From positions 62,001-126,000 of the forward strand of contig NZ_WKJL01000007.1 of assembly GCF_009674565.1 (NCBI RefSeq): a stretch of 64,000 nt of DNA, given 5' to 3'. The DNA is from Duganella aquatilis (GTDB lineage: Bacteria > Pseudomonadota > Gammaproteobacteria > Burkholderiales > Burkholderiaceae_D). The translations under genes were made by a program, and so were the position numbers. Position 1 is the first letter of the stretch; each line of letters starts with the position of its first letter. Under the pieces are notes generated by a model. The model was not told where the DNA came from. It was given only the letters and a program-made list of their open reading frames with translations, and made no database searches. Shown in pieces: positions 1-8,469 of this stretch.

Positions 1-1244
1 ACCGCCAGCACCGCCGTGCGCACCGTGCCCAGCACCGCCTTGTGGTGCATCAGGTGCAGGCTGACATACATCAGGCGCGCCACGAAGCCGTCGACAAACC
101 AGCTTAATCCCTTCAGCGATCCCATCAGGCTGCCGACCGAGGTGGTCTGGCCAAACGACACCAGCGAACCGTAATCGCGGTACACATACGGCTTGCCTTG
201 CGGCGGCTGGTTCCTGTGCTGGCGCAGGAAGGTCTCCAGCAGATAATCGGCCATCTGGTGCGCGGCTTGCGCGCGCGGCGGCACCAGCTTGCCGTCCGGG
301 CCGACGCAGGCGGCGCAATCGCCCAGCGCGTAAATATAGTCGAAGCCTTTGACCGCCAGCGTGCCGTCCACATCCAGCTGGCCGGATTTGGTGGTCGGCA
401 GCCCCAGCGTCTTGAGGAAGTCCGGCGCCTTGATGCCGGCGGCCCAGACCACGATCTGCGCCGGATAGACGGTGTCGCCGGCGGTTACGCCGGCGCCGTC
501 GATGGCCGTCACGCGGGTGTCGGTCACCACTTTGACGGCGCGCTGGTGCAGCAGATCGAGCGCGGCGCTGGACACTTTTTCCGGCAGCGGCGCCAGGATG
601 CGCGGCGCGCCTTCCAGCAAGGTGATGCGCACGTCGCGCTCGGCCTTCAGCTGGCGGAAGCCGTAGGTGGCGTAGACGTCGCTGGCCTCGCGCAGCTCGG
701 CGGCCAGCTCGACGCCGGTGGCGCCGCCGCCGATGATCACCACATCCACGCCGGCGTCGGCGCTGACGCTCTTTTTCAGCTCGGCCAGGGTCAGCAGCTT
801 GAGCAGCGTCAGGCGGAAGCGCTCGGCGTCTTCGGTGGCGTTCAGCGAGATCGTGTGCTCGGCCGCGCCGGGCACGCCGAAATAATTCGAGGTGCTGCCG
901 ACCGCCATCACCAGCTTCTCGAAGCCGATCTGGCGCTCGGGCAGGGTTTCTTCGCCGTTGTTGACGATGGCGCCGACGGTCAGCACGCGCTGCTGGGCGT
1001 CCAGCGCCAGCATCGGTCCGTAGACAAAGGTGAAATGGTTGTCGTGCGCCAGCATCTGGTAGGACAGGCCTTCCTGGTGCACGTCCAGCGTGCCGGCGGC
1101 CACCTCGTGCAGCGAGGGTTTCCAGATGTGGAACAGGCGGCTGTCGACCAGCATGACGGCCTGCGGTCCCAGCTTGCGCCCCAGTTTGCAGGCGAGTTCC
1201 AGCCCGCCTGCCCCGCCGCCAACAATCACGAATTTACTTTGCAA
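1..1244 (-). CDS. ndh: Type II NADH dehydrogenase (NDH-2), 3' end cut by window edge
   Basis: Single-subunit, non-proton-pumping NADH:quinone oxidoreductase of the inner membrane face; it feeds electrons from NADH to quinone through FAD. Translating the minus strand gives 414 codons without a stop. A Rossmann FAD motif lies at the N-terminus (VIVGGGAGG, about residues 6-14), a second NAD-binding motif (VVIIGGGATGVELAAEL) near the middle, and the family motif ALGDCA in the last third, followed by the membrane-anchoring C-terminal part that runs off the window. The start is a TTG preceded by AGGAG at good spacing, because no upstream ATG fits. It lies 32 bases behind the secreted His-rich gene and is probably co-transcribed with it. 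Family assignment is firm; the exact gene name is by homology memory. Confidence 0.9.
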   Translation of the reverse strand, partial: MQSKFVIVGGGAGGLELACKLGRKLGPQAVMLVDSRLFHIWKPSLHEVAAGTLDVHQEGLSYQMLAHDNHFTFVYGPMLALDAQQRVLTVGAIVNNGEETLPERQIGFEKLVMAVGSTSNYFGVPGAAEHTISLNATEDAERFRLTLLKLLTLAELKKSVSADAGVDVVIIGGGATGVELAAELREASDVYATYGFRQLKAERDVRITLLEGAPRILAPLPEKVSSAALDLLHQRAVKVVTDTRVTAIDGAGVTAGDTVYPAQIVVWAAGIKAPDFLKTLGLPTTKSGQLDVDGTLAVKGFDYIYALGDCAACVGPDGKLVPPRAQAAHQMADYLLETFLRQHRNQPPQGKPYVYRDYGSLVSFGQTTSVGSLMGSLKGLSWFVDGFVARLMYVSLHLMHHKAVLGTVRTAVLA

Positions 1245-1276
1245 ACTATTCTCCTGTGGCGGCAACTGCCGCCGGG

Positions 1277-1735
1277 TTATCGGTCGTGCCGGTCGTGGCC
1301 GCGGTCATGACCGTGGCCATGATCGTGACCGTGGTCGCCGCGGCGATCATCGCGGTGATCGCGGTAATGCTCCTCGCGGCGCGGACCGCCATGGCCGTGA
1401 CGCTCGTGGTAACGCGGCACATATTCATTGTTGTACCACCGATCCTGCACAAAAAACACTCTCTGATTGCAGGCGTGATAAGCATGGCAATGTTTCCCCC
1501 AGTTCCTCGCATGGCCCGGCGGCACGCGCAGGTAGATCGGCGCCGTCTCGACATAGCGCACCGGCCGCTCGATGATCACCGGCTGGCGGTACAGCACCTG
1601 CGGCGGCGGATAGTCGCCGACATCGATGCGGCCGTAAAAGCCGGGCTGGCCAACGCTGAGGGACAGGCCGACATCGGCGGCAAAGGCGGAAGCGGACAGG
1701 GCCAGCAGGCTGGCGGCGAGTAACGTGGCTTTCAT
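1277..1735 (-). CDS. Secreted protein with His/Asp/Gly-rich tail
   Basis: A 152-residue exported protein of unknown function. Residues 1-19 (MKATLLAASLLALSASAFAA) form a typical Sec signal peptide, which fixes the start at this ATG and not at upstream in-frame codons. A central part rich in Pro, Tyr and Arg (ending near VFFVQDRWYNNEYVP) resembles small exported proteins common in Oxalobacteraceae and Burkholderiales. The last ~35 residues are almost only His, Asp, Gly and Arg (repeated HGHD/HDR units), likely to bind divalent metal in the periplasm. It is transcribed ahead of ndh and away from the marR efflux operon. I do not recognise a characterised function. Confidence 0.75.
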   Translation of the reverse strand: MKATLLAASLLALSASAFAADVGLSLSVGQPGFYGRIDVGDYPPPQVLYRQPVIIERPVRYVETAPIYLRVPPGHARNWGKHCHAYHACNQRVFFVQDRWYNNEYVPRYHERHGHGGPRREEHYRDHRDDRRGDHGHDHGHGHDRGHDRHDR

Positions 1736-1839
1736 GATGAGTCTCGATTCTTGATCCGAGCGAACTTGCTCACCTCTTAGCATAATAAAGCCTGCGGAAA
1801 ATCTCTGTGCGCTGACGTACATAAGTTACTTGTGCTAAA

Positions 1840-1865
1840 CTAATCGTTCGATACCTAACGATTAG
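1840..1865. promoter_or_regulatory. Palindromic operator upstream of marR
   Basis: CTAATCGTT and AACGATTAG form a perfect 9-base inverted repeat separated by 8 bases, ending 12 bases before the marR ATG. Position and symmetry fit an autoregulatory site for the MarR dimer, as is usual for marR-efflux operons. Binding is inferred. The left half extends to TAATCGTTCGATA, which recurs at 47324-47336. Confidence 0.7.
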
Positions 1866-1877
1866 CTGGTGAATCAT

Positions 1878-2312
1878 ATGTCTTCTATCGAAGAACGCTT
1901 TTCCGCCGCCCTGCACGGCACCGCCCGCGCCTGGCGGCTGGCGGTGGACCGCCGCCTCAAACACCTGGGACTGAGCCAGGCCAGCTGGATGGCGATCGCC
2001 CTGACGGCCAAGGAAAAGGAAGCGCCGTCGCAGACCCGGCTGGCCGCTCGGGCCGGCGTCGAAGACCCGACCATGGTGTCCACCGTCGACAAGCTGGTCA
2101 AAGCCGGCTACATGCTGCGCACGCCGTCCGAGACCGACCGCCGCGTCAAGCTGCTGAGCCTGACGCCGGCCGGGCAGGCAATCTACGCCACCGTGTGGAA
2201 GGAAGCCCAGGTCGTGCGCCAGGAAATGCTGAGCAAGGCCGATCCGGCCGTGCTGCTGCTGGTGACCGAATTCCTGGAATCCGTCCATAGCGACATCGAG
2301 TCCTTTTCGTGA
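1878..2312 (+). CDS. MarR family transcriptional regulator
   Basis: A 144-residue winged-helix repressor, normal for MarR proteins. The recognition region is SQTRLAARAGVEDPTMVSTVDKL, followed by the wing (RTPSETDRRVKLLSLTPAG), in which the DxR signature DRR is intact. It is the first gene of an efflux operon: its stop overlaps the 5' end of the emrB-like frame, and nodT-like and emrA-like genes follow. MarR regulators in this position usually repress the pump and release DNA on binding a phenolic or lipophilic drug. A 9-base palindrome directly upstream is the likely operator. An in-frame GTG nine bases upstream is an alternative start; neither has a strong ribosome site. Confidence 0.9.
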   Translation: MSSIEERFSAALHGTARAWRLAVDRRLKHLGLSQASWMAIALTAKEKEAPSQTRLAARAGVEDPTMVSTVDKLVKAGYMLRTPSETDRRVKLLSLTPAGQAIYATVWKEAQVVRQEMLSKADPAVLLLVTEFLESVHSDIESFS

Positions 2313-2320
2313 GCACGGCG

Positions 2321-3856
2321 ATGAGCACAGCAGCAAGCGCCGCCGCCCCCGACGACGGCCTGAACCGCCGCATGATCACGATCTCGATCATGCTGGCCAC
2401 GATCATCCAGGCGCTGGACGGCACCATCGCCAACGTCGCCCTGCCGCACATGCAGGGCAGCCTGTCGGCTTCGCAGGACCAGATCACCTGGGTGCTGACC
2501 TCGTTCATCGTGGCCGCCGCCATCGCCACGCCGCTGACCGGCTGGCTGTGCGACCGCTTCGGCCAGAAAAACATCTTCCTGACCTCGGTGGCCGGCTTCA
2601 CCATCGCCTCGGTGCTGTGCGGGCTGTCCGGCACCCTGAGCGAAATCGTCATCGCCCGCCTGCTGCAAGGCGTGTTCGGCGCGGCGCTGGTGCCGCTGTC
2701 GCAGGCCACGCTGCTCGACATCAATCCGCGCGAAAAACACGGTTCGGCCATGGCCGTGTGGGGCATGGGCGTGATGATCGGCCCGATTCTCGGCCCCACG
2801 CTGGGCGGCTGGCTGACCGACAGCTACGACTGGCGCTGGGTGTTCTTCATCAACATCCCGATCGGCGCCATGGCGTTCTACGGCATCTGGCGCTACATCC
2901 GCAAAACCGACGCGCCGCGCAAGATGAAGTTCGACGCCTTCGGCTTCGCCACCCTGAGCCTGTCCATCGGCGCGCTGCAGATGCTGCTCGACCGCGGCGA
3001 ACAGAACGACTGGTTCAGCGCCACCGAAACCTGGGTCGAAGCCATCATCCTGGCAATGAGCTTTGCGTATTTTGTCGCCCATACCGCCACGCGGCCGGCC
3101 GGCAAGTCCTTCTTCGATTACCGGCTGCTGCGCAATGCCAACTACGTCAGCGGCCTGTTGTTCATCTTCATCGTCGGCCTGGTGCTGTTCGCCACGCGCG
3201 CGCTGACGCCGTCGATGCTGCAAAGCCTGATGGGCTATCCGGCCAAGATCGCCGGCCTGGTGACGGCGCCCAGCGGCATCGGCACCATGATCGCGATGAT
3301 GATGGTGGGCCGACTGGTGGGCAAGGTCGACCTGCGCCTGCTGCTCGGCATCGGCTTTGCCATCACCGCCTTCTCGCTGTGGCAGATGACGCGTTACACG
3401 CTGGTGCTGTCGCAGAGCGATATCGTCTGGCCGGGCGTGATCCAGGGCCTGGGACTGGGCCTGGTGTTCGTGCCGCTGAGCGCGGCGACGTTTGCCACGC
3501 TGTCGCCGGAAATGCGCGCCGAAGGCACGGCCATCTATAGCCTGATCCGCAATATCGGCAGCTCGATCGGCATCGCGCTGGTGCAGACGCTGCTGGTGCG
3601 GAACACGCAGACCGTGCATGCGTCGCTGACCGAACACGTCACCACCACCAACCCGGCGCTGCTCAACAATCTGGCCACGCCGGAAGCGGCGGCCACGCTG
3701 AACAACGAGATCACGCGCCAGGCATCGATGATCGCCTACGTGGATGACTTCTGGCTGATGTTTATTATGACTTTGTGCGTGATACCGCTGCTGCTGTTGA
3801 TACGGCCGCCGGCCAAGAGCGCGCCGGTGGCGGTCGACCACGCCGCCATGGATTGA
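2321..3856 (+). CDS. emrB: DHA2 family MFS drug transporter (EmrB/QacA type)
   Basis: A 511-residue inner-membrane proton/drug antiporter. It has the 14-helix DHA2 layout, beginning with MITISIMLATIIQALDGTIANVALPHMQ, in which the conserved D of motif D1 (LDGTIANVALP) is present. Motif A follows helix 2 (GWLCDRFGQK) and motif C lies in helix 5 (GVMIGPILGPTLGGWL). With the outer-membrane NodT-like channel and the HlyD-type adaptor encoded just downstream it should form a tripartite pump. An in-frame GTG at 2309 overlaps the marR stop; the ATG at 2321 was preferred. Substrate unknown; symbol given by operon type. Confidence 0.9.
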   Translation: MSTAASAAAPDDGLNRRMITISIMLATIIQALDGTIANVALPHMQGSLSASQDQITWVLTSFIVAAAIATPLTGWLCDRFGQKNIFLTSVAGFTIASVLCGLSGTLSEIVIARLLQGVFGAALVPLSQATLLDINPREKHGSAMAVWGMGVMIGPILGPTLGGWLTDSYDWRWVFFINIPIGAMAFYGIWRYIRKTDAPRKMKFDAFGFATLSLSIGALQMLLDRGEQNDWFSATETWVEAIILAMSFAYFVAHTATRPAGKSFFDYRLLRNANYVSGLLFIFIVGLVLFATRALTPSMLQSLMGYPAKIAGLVTAPSGIGTMIAMMMVGRLVGKVDLRLLLGIGFAITAFSLWQMTRYTLVLSQSDIVWPGVIQGLGLGLVFVPLSAATFATLSPEMRAEGTAIYSLIRNIGSSIGIALVQTLLVRNTQTVHASLTEHVTTTNPALLNNLATPEAAATLNNEITRQASMIAYVDDFWLMFIMTLCVIPLLLLIRPPAKSAPVAVDHAAMD

Positions 3857-3866
3857 GGAGAAGCAA

Positions 3867-5300
3867 ATGAAAACACTATTACGACCTACCCTGCTGGTCA
3901 TGGCCATGGCGCTGCCCGGCTGCGCAACGGTCGCCCCCGACACCCATCCGCTGGAACGACGCGACCTGGCCAGCGCCGAACTGTCGGCCGGCATCAAGCT
4001 GGCCAACGAAGGCTGGCCGCAAGCCCAGTGGTGGACCGCCTACCACGACGAACAGCTGAACGCCATCATCAAGCAGGCGCTGGCCGGCGGCCCGTCGCTG
4101 GAAGTGGCGGCCGCGCACATCGGCAGCGCGCGCTCGTCGCTGTCGCGCAGCCTGGCCGACCTCGGCCTGGAGACCTCGCTGTTCGCCAACGCCAACCGCC
4201 AGCGCTATTCCGGCACCGGCCTGTTCCCGGCGCCGATCGGCGGCGCCTACTACACCGAAGAGACGCTGCGCCTGGACCTGCACTACAACTTCGACTGGTG
4301 GGGCAAGAACCGCGCGCAAGTGGCGGCCGCCGTCGGCGAACTGAATGCCGGCCGCGCCGCCTATGCGGAAGCCGAACAGGCGCTGGCCGCCTCCATCGCC
4401 CAGAGCTACTTCCGCCTGCAAGGGGCGTGGGCGCGGCTGGCCAATACCGAACAGCTGGCGGCCACGCAAACGGCGCTGGTGCAGGACAGGGCCAAGCGCA
4501 TCGCGCGCGGCCTGGCCAACGCCGACGAACAACGCGCCGCCGAAGCGGACCTGAGCCTGATCCGCAAGCAGCAGGCGCAGCTCAAGTCGGACATCGACCA
4601 CGAACGCGAAGCGCTGCGCGCGCTGGCCGGCGCCGACAACAAGGCACTGGCCGACCTGAAGCCGGTGGCGCTGTCGTCCGCCCCGCACACGCTGCCGGCA
4701 CGGCTGGGCATCGAACTGCTGGCGCGCCGTCCCGACCTGCAGGCCGCGCGCTGGAAGGTCGAAGCTTCGCTGAGCAAGATCGACGCCGCCAAGGCCGCGT
4801 TCTACCCGGACGTGAACCTGACCGGCTCCATCGGCCTCGACACCGTCAAGGTGGAAAACCTGCTGCAGGCGGCCAGCCGCACCGTGTATCTCGGCCCGAC
4901 CGTGTCGCTGCCGCTGTTCGACAGCAAGCGCCTGGACGCACAGCTGGATGGCGCGCGCACCAGCCGCAACGAACGCATCGCCGAATACAACCAGACCATC
5001 GTCGAAGCGGTGCGCGACGTGGCGCAGAGCGGCGCGCAGCTGCAAGGCATCGAACAGCAGATCGTGCAGCAGACCGAAGCCACCGGCTCGGCGCGCGCGC
5101 AGCTGGCGTCGGCGCAGGCGCGCCTGGACCATGGCCTGGCCAACAACAGCAGCGTGCTGAACGCGCGCCTGGCGCTGCTCAAGCAGCAGGACGCCGACCT
5201 GTATCTGCAACAAGTACAACTGCTGGCCGAAGTCGCGCTGACCAACGCGCTGGGCGGCGGCTATCACGAAGAAGCGCCGCTGGCGACTGCCTCCAAATAA
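3867..5300 (+). CDS. Outer-membrane efflux lipoprotein, NodT/OprM family
   Basis: A 477-residue TolC-like outer-membrane channel. The signal peptide ends in the lipobox LPGC (Cys near residue 19), so the mature protein is a lipoprotein. Two internally similar outer-membrane-efflux repeats follow, with long coiled-coil helices rich in Ala, Gln and Glu and the family motifs ARRPDLQAAR and AAKAAFYPDVNLTGSIG. AGGAG precedes the ATG. It lies 10 bases after emrB and 16 before the adaptor gene, giving an uninterrupted operon. It should connect the EmrAB-like inner-membrane pump to the exterior. Confidence 0.93.
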   Translation: MKTLLRPTLLVMAMALPGCATVAPDTHPLERRDLASAELSAGIKLANEGWPQAQWWTAYHDEQLNAIIKQALAGGPSLEVAAAHIGSARSSLSRSLADLGLETSLFANANRQRYSGTGLFPAPIGGAYYTEETLRLDLHYNFDWWGKNRAQVAAAVGELNAGRAAYAEAEQALAASIAQSYFRLQGAWARLANTEQLAATQTALVQDRAKRIARGLANADEQRAAEADLSLIRKQQAQLKSDIDHEREALRALAGADNKALADLKPVALSSAPHTLPARLGIELLARRPDLQAARWKVEASLSKIDAAKAAFYPDVNLTGSIGLDTVKVENLLQAASRTVYLGPTVSLPLFDSKRLDAQLDGARTSRNERIAEYNQTIVEAVRDVAQSGAQLQGIEQQIVQQTEATGSARAQLASAQARLDHGLANNSSVLNARLALLKQQDADLYLQQVQLLAEVALTNALGGGYHEEAPLATASK

Positions 5301-5316
5301 ATCAACGGACCACATC

Positions 5317-6465
5317 ATGAGCACTGACACCACCCAACCTACCGAGAAAAAGCGCAAGTTCATGCTGGCCGCGATCACGCTGGCCTTCATCGCCGCGGGT
5401 ATCGCCTACGCGGCGTACTACGAAATCGTGCTGTCGAAGATACAGGAGACCGACAACGCCTACGTCGGCGGCAACCTGGTCAACATCTCGTCGCAGGTGA
5501 CCGGCAACGTCACCGAAATCCGCGCCGATGAAACGCAGATGGTGCAGGCCGGCGCGCCGCTGATCCAGCTCGACGCCGCCGACGCCGACATCGCCCTGCA
5601 GCAGGCCGACGCCAGGCTGGGCGCCGCCGTGCGCCAGCAACGCCAGCGTTACGCCGACGTGGCGCAGTACGACGCCAACGTCGCCCTGCGCAAGCTGCAA
5701 CTGAAAAATGCCGAGGACGATCTGGCGCGCCGCAAGCCGCTCGCCGCCGACCACACGGTCTCCGGCGAGGAAGTGGAGCACGCGCGCCAGGCGGTGGACG
5801 ATGCGCGCGCGGCGATCGCGGTCGCCGTCAAGCAGGAAGAAGCGGCCAAGGCCGGCGTCAGCGGCGTCAACGTGGCGCAGCATCCGTCGGTGCAGGCGGC
5901 CAAGGCGGACTACGTGCAGGCATGGCTGGCGGCGCGCCGCAACACCATCCTGGCGCCGGTGTCGGGCTATGTGGCCAAGCGCAGCGTGCAGATCGGCGCG
6001 CGGGCGACGCCGGGCACTTCGCTGATGGCCATCGTGCCGCTGGATCAGCTGTGGGTGGACGCCAACTTCAAGGAATCGGAACTGAAGAACATCCGCGTCG
6101 GCCAGCCGGCCAAGGTGGAAGCGGATATGTATGGCAGCAAGGTGGAATTCCACGGTCGCGTGGTGGGCCTGTCGGCCGGCACCGGCAGCGCCTTCTCGCT
6201 GCTGCCGGCGCAGAACGCCAGCGGCAACTGGATCAAGGTGGTGCAGCGCCTGCCGGTGCGGATTGCGCTGGATGCGAAGGAGTTGAAGGAGCATCCGCTG
6301 CGCATCGGCCTGTCGACCACGGTATCGGTGGATGTCAGCAAGACCGACGGTCCGGTGCTGGGCGCGGCCATGCCGCAGACGCCGGTGTACACCACGCAGG
6401 CGCTGACCCAGCCGCTGCAGCAGGCCGGGGGTGCGGCTGACGCGATCATCGCGCACAACCTTTAA
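5317..6465 (+). CDS. emrA: HlyD/EmrA family periplasmic adaptor subunit
   Basis: A 382-residue membrane-fusion protein. One N-terminal transmembrane helix (about 16-36) is followed by the biotinyl-lipoyl-like half-motif (IQETDNAYVGGNLVNISSQVTG), a coiled-coil hairpin (about 85-195), the second lipoyl half (ILAPVSGYVAKRSVQIGARA) and a beta-barrel domain (LWVDANFKESELKNIRVGQ). It bridges the EmrB-type transporter and the NodT-like channel. It is the last gene of the marR efflux operon and is followed by a 30-base palindrome. Confidence 0.93.
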   Translation: MSTDTTQPTEKKRKFMLAAITLAFIAAGIAYAAYYEIVLSKIQETDNAYVGGNLVNISSQVTGNVTEIRADETQMVQAGAPLIQLDAADADIALQQADARLGAAVRQQRQRYADVAQYDANVALRKLQLKNAEDDLARRKPLAADHTVSGEEVEHARQAVDDARAAIAVAVKQEEAAKAGVSGVNVAQHPSVQAAKADYVQAWLAARRNTILAPVSGYVAKRSVQIGARATPGTSLMAIVPLDQLWVDANFKESELKNIRVGQPAKVEADMYGSKVEFHGRVVGLSAGTGSAFSLLPAQNASGNWIKVVQRLPVRIALDAKELKEHPLRIGLSTTVSVDVSKTDGPVLGAAMPQTPVYTTQALTQPLQQAGGAADAIIAHNL

Positions 6466-6476
6466 CCCGGTAAGGC

Positions 6477-6506
6477 GGGGTCTGACCCCGTACGGGGTCA
6501 GACCCC
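6477..6506. repeat. GGGGTC palindromic repeat (REP-like)
   Basis: A perfect 30-base palindrome made of two smaller palindromes, GGGGTCTGACCCC and GGGGTCAGACCCC, joined by GTAC. It sits between the 3' ends of emrA and the convergent hypothetical gene, where a bidirectional terminator or a repetitive extragenic palindrome would be expected. There is no T-run, so REP-type repeat is the better call. A related inverted repeat lies inside the FixJ-like gene at 34316-34347. Confidence 0.7.
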
Positions 6507-6546
6507 AAAGCGGAATGCCTTGCGGGGTGCGGCGTCACGCCAGCCG

Positions 6547-8091
6547 CTACCCCTTGAGCAGCTCAGTGTCCAGTTGGCGGATTGCCGTCTGCGCCTGGGT
6601 GATAACGCGGTCGGCGATCCGCTGGCGCATGCCGGGCACTCGCCCCGCCGCTTCGGCTTCCAGCAAAATCGGCGTCAGCATCTGCAAGGCCGAATCGCGG
6701 AAGCCCTCCGCCACCAGGTCCAGCTGCGCATTGAACGACTGCTCCGCCGCCAGCAGCTGCTTGCGCAGTTCCTCCTCGAAGGCTGCGCGCTTGTCGCGAA
6801 TCTCGGTGCGTTTGCGCTTGCCGCCGTCGGTGAACCACTTGAACGCGCCCGCCAGCAGCACCGCGCCGCCGACAAACGGCGCCACCGGCGCCACCACCGG
6901 AAACACCACCGCCGCGCCAATCAGATACGCCGCCGTACCGGTACTGGCTGCCACCGCCGCACCGCTGACCAGGGTCACATTGGCCGCCGTATCCAGCTTG
7001 TTGACGATGCGCGTCCCCACCCGCAGGCGCGGCATCAGCTTGGCCAGCGCCGCATGGTGCTGACGCTGGAACACGGTCGCCTGCCCCAGCTTCATCCCCG
7101 ACTGGAATAGCCGCAAATCTTCCTGCAGCAGCTGCAAGGCCTGCTCCTTGCGGCGCACGACGCGGTCCAGCCGCCGCTCCATCTCCTGCCCGAACTGGTT
7201 GCGGCTGATGCTGGCCCAGACATCCTCATCTTTCCATTTATCGGTATTGAGGCGGTCGCTCATCGCCAGTTCGATGGCGTTGCCGGCATCGTGCACGGCG
7301 TCGTCGATTTCCTCGGACATCAGGCGCCGCTCATAGACCATGCGCTGTTCGACCAGTTGCAGCCGCTGCGTGACCTGGCTTTTCAGGTCATGCGCCGCGC
7401 TGACCAGCGAGCCCGCCGCCGCCTCGCCCACCGCCAGCAGGCGCGCCTGCTCCAGATAGGCGTCGATATCGTGCGTGATGGCGGCCGTGGTGCTGCCGAC
7501 CAGCTCCCGCAATTGCAGCTGATCGATCTCGCCGGACTGGAAATGGCGCGCATGATCGATCAGCGTCGGCTGGCCGGCCGTGCGACCGAAGTCCGCCACG
7601 GCGTCAGCCAGCGAACGACCGCGCACCAGGCGCCGCGCCTGCTCGCCGAGGTTGGCCAGGATGCCGCGCTCTTCGGCCGGCGGCAGGCGTTGCAGATCCT
7701 CGGCCGACACCCGCACCGCCAAGGCCTTGGCCAGCCGCTGCGCCAAGGCACGGGCGTCGGCGCCGTGCAGCGCCAGCAGCGGGATCACCATGTGCAGCGC
7801 GTGTTCGCGCGCGCCCTGTTCAATGCCGGCACAGCTGCGGCTGAGGGCATTCAGCGCCCAGTCGACTTCGACGCCGGATTCGATGGCGTTCAGCACCAGG
7901 GCGGTGAAGACGGCGGAGGATTGGCCGTCGCCGGCGATATCGGTGACGGCGGCGAATTGGGCCAGCGTCAGGCTGCCCTCGTTGCCGGCGATGGCGCCGA
8001 CCGCGCGCGCGTAGGCGGAGCTGAAGCTCTGATCGGACGATAAATGTTCGTCCAGCGAACGGACGACGAGCTGCGACGACGGACTATTCAC
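6547..8091 (-). CDS. TerB-like/coiled-coil protein with C-terminal membrane hairpin, function unknown
   Basis: About 514 residues. The N-terminal ~130 residues are all-helical and read like a TerB/DjlA-type tellurite-resistance helical domain (AYARAVGAIAGNEGSLTLAQFAAVTDIAG). A long charged, helix-rich middle (about 190-345) includes coiled coil. Two adjacent hydrophobic helices rich in Ala, Val and Gly then form a membrane hairpin (roughly residues 370-420), followed by another amphipathic coiled coil to the end. That tail layout resembles the stalk and paddle of bacterial dynamin-like proteins, but no P-loop or other GTPase motif is present. Start: GTG at 8091 has GGAG five bases upstream; the upstream ATG at 8118 has no ribosome site but is possible. 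It follows a DUF1640-like gene on the same strand. I do not recognise a named family. Confidence 0.65.
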   Translation of the reverse strand: MNSPSSQLVVRSLDEHLSSDQSFSSAYARAVGAIAGNEGSLTLAQFAAVTDIAGDGQSSAVFTALVLNAIESGVEVDWALNALSRSCAGIEQGAREHALHMVIPLLALHGADARALAQRLAKALAVRVSAEDLQRLPPAEERGILANLGEQARRLVRGRSLADAVADFGRTAGQPTLIDHARHFQSGEIDQLQLRELVGSTTAAITHDIDAYLEQARLLAVGEAAAGSLVSAAHDLKSQVTQRLQLVEQRMVYERRLMSEEIDDAVHDAGNAIELAMSDRLNTDKWKDEDVWASISRNQFGQEMERRLDRVVRRKEQALQLLQEDLRLFQSGMKLGQATVFQRQHHAALAKLMPRLRVGTRIVNKLDTAANVTLVSGAAVAASTGTAAYLIGAAVVFPVVAPVAPFVGGAVLLAGAFKWFTDGGKRKRTEIRDKRAAFEEELRKQLLAAEQSFNAQLDLVAEGFRDSALQMLTPILLEAEAAGRVPGMRQRIADRVITQAQTAIRQLDTELLKG

Positions 8092-8142
8092 GCCTGCTCC
8101 AGTTGGTTGTGATGCCATTATTGCATTGTAACTGAAGCGCGC

Positions 8143-8415
8143 TCAGCGGGGCAGATAGCGGAGGATGGTGACAACAGCGCCGATCGTCACGCCAGTCTGG
8201 GCGAGGAACAGCGTGACGAACAGTCCAAGCATCCATTTCACCATATCAAACTTAAGGTCCTGCAGTTGCATATGCACCCAGTCCTTTGTCGCCAAGGTTT
8301 GGGTAAGATTTTCCAGGACTTCCCCCAACGCATCGGCGTGCGCTGTTGCCTGTTGGGGCGGCACGCCGCCCTCTTCCAGGTGCTTGCGGTATTTGGCTGA
8401 TTCGACGGAGTTCAT
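8143..8415 (-). CDS. Small DUF1640-like coiled-coil membrane protein
   Basis: About 90 residues: a polar N-terminal helical part (residues 1-55, with ATKDWVHMQLQDLKFD) and one C-terminal transmembrane helix (MVKWMLGLFVTLFLAQTGVTIGAVVTIL). This is the layout of DUF1640/CCDC90-like bacterial proteins, which are usually small tail-anchored coiled coils of unknown function. A GTG 18 bases upstream is an alternative start. It lies between the Lrp gene and the TerB-like gene on the same strand with short gaps (54 and 51 bases), so a three-gene transcript is possible. A second protein of the same design lies at 12962-13297. Confidence 0.65.
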   Translation of the reverse strand: MNSVESAKYRKHLEEGGVPPQQATAHADALGEVLENLTQTLATKDWVHMQLQDLKFDMVKWMLGLFVTLFLAQTGVTIGAVVTILRYLPR

Positions 8416-8469
8416 GGACACAGTATGCGCCACTCGCCGCCGAATTCAAGCAACGCACCTTGATGCAGA

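Noticed and set aside
2183..4006. A 607-codon minus-strand frame over emrB
   Set aside because: Shadow of the efflux gene, without recognisable domains.
6547..8118. A tellurite-resistance system linking the TerB-like gene and the TehA-like gene at 53.6 kb
   Set aside because: They are 45 kb apart, share no operon or site, and both family names are historical rather than proof of tellurite function.
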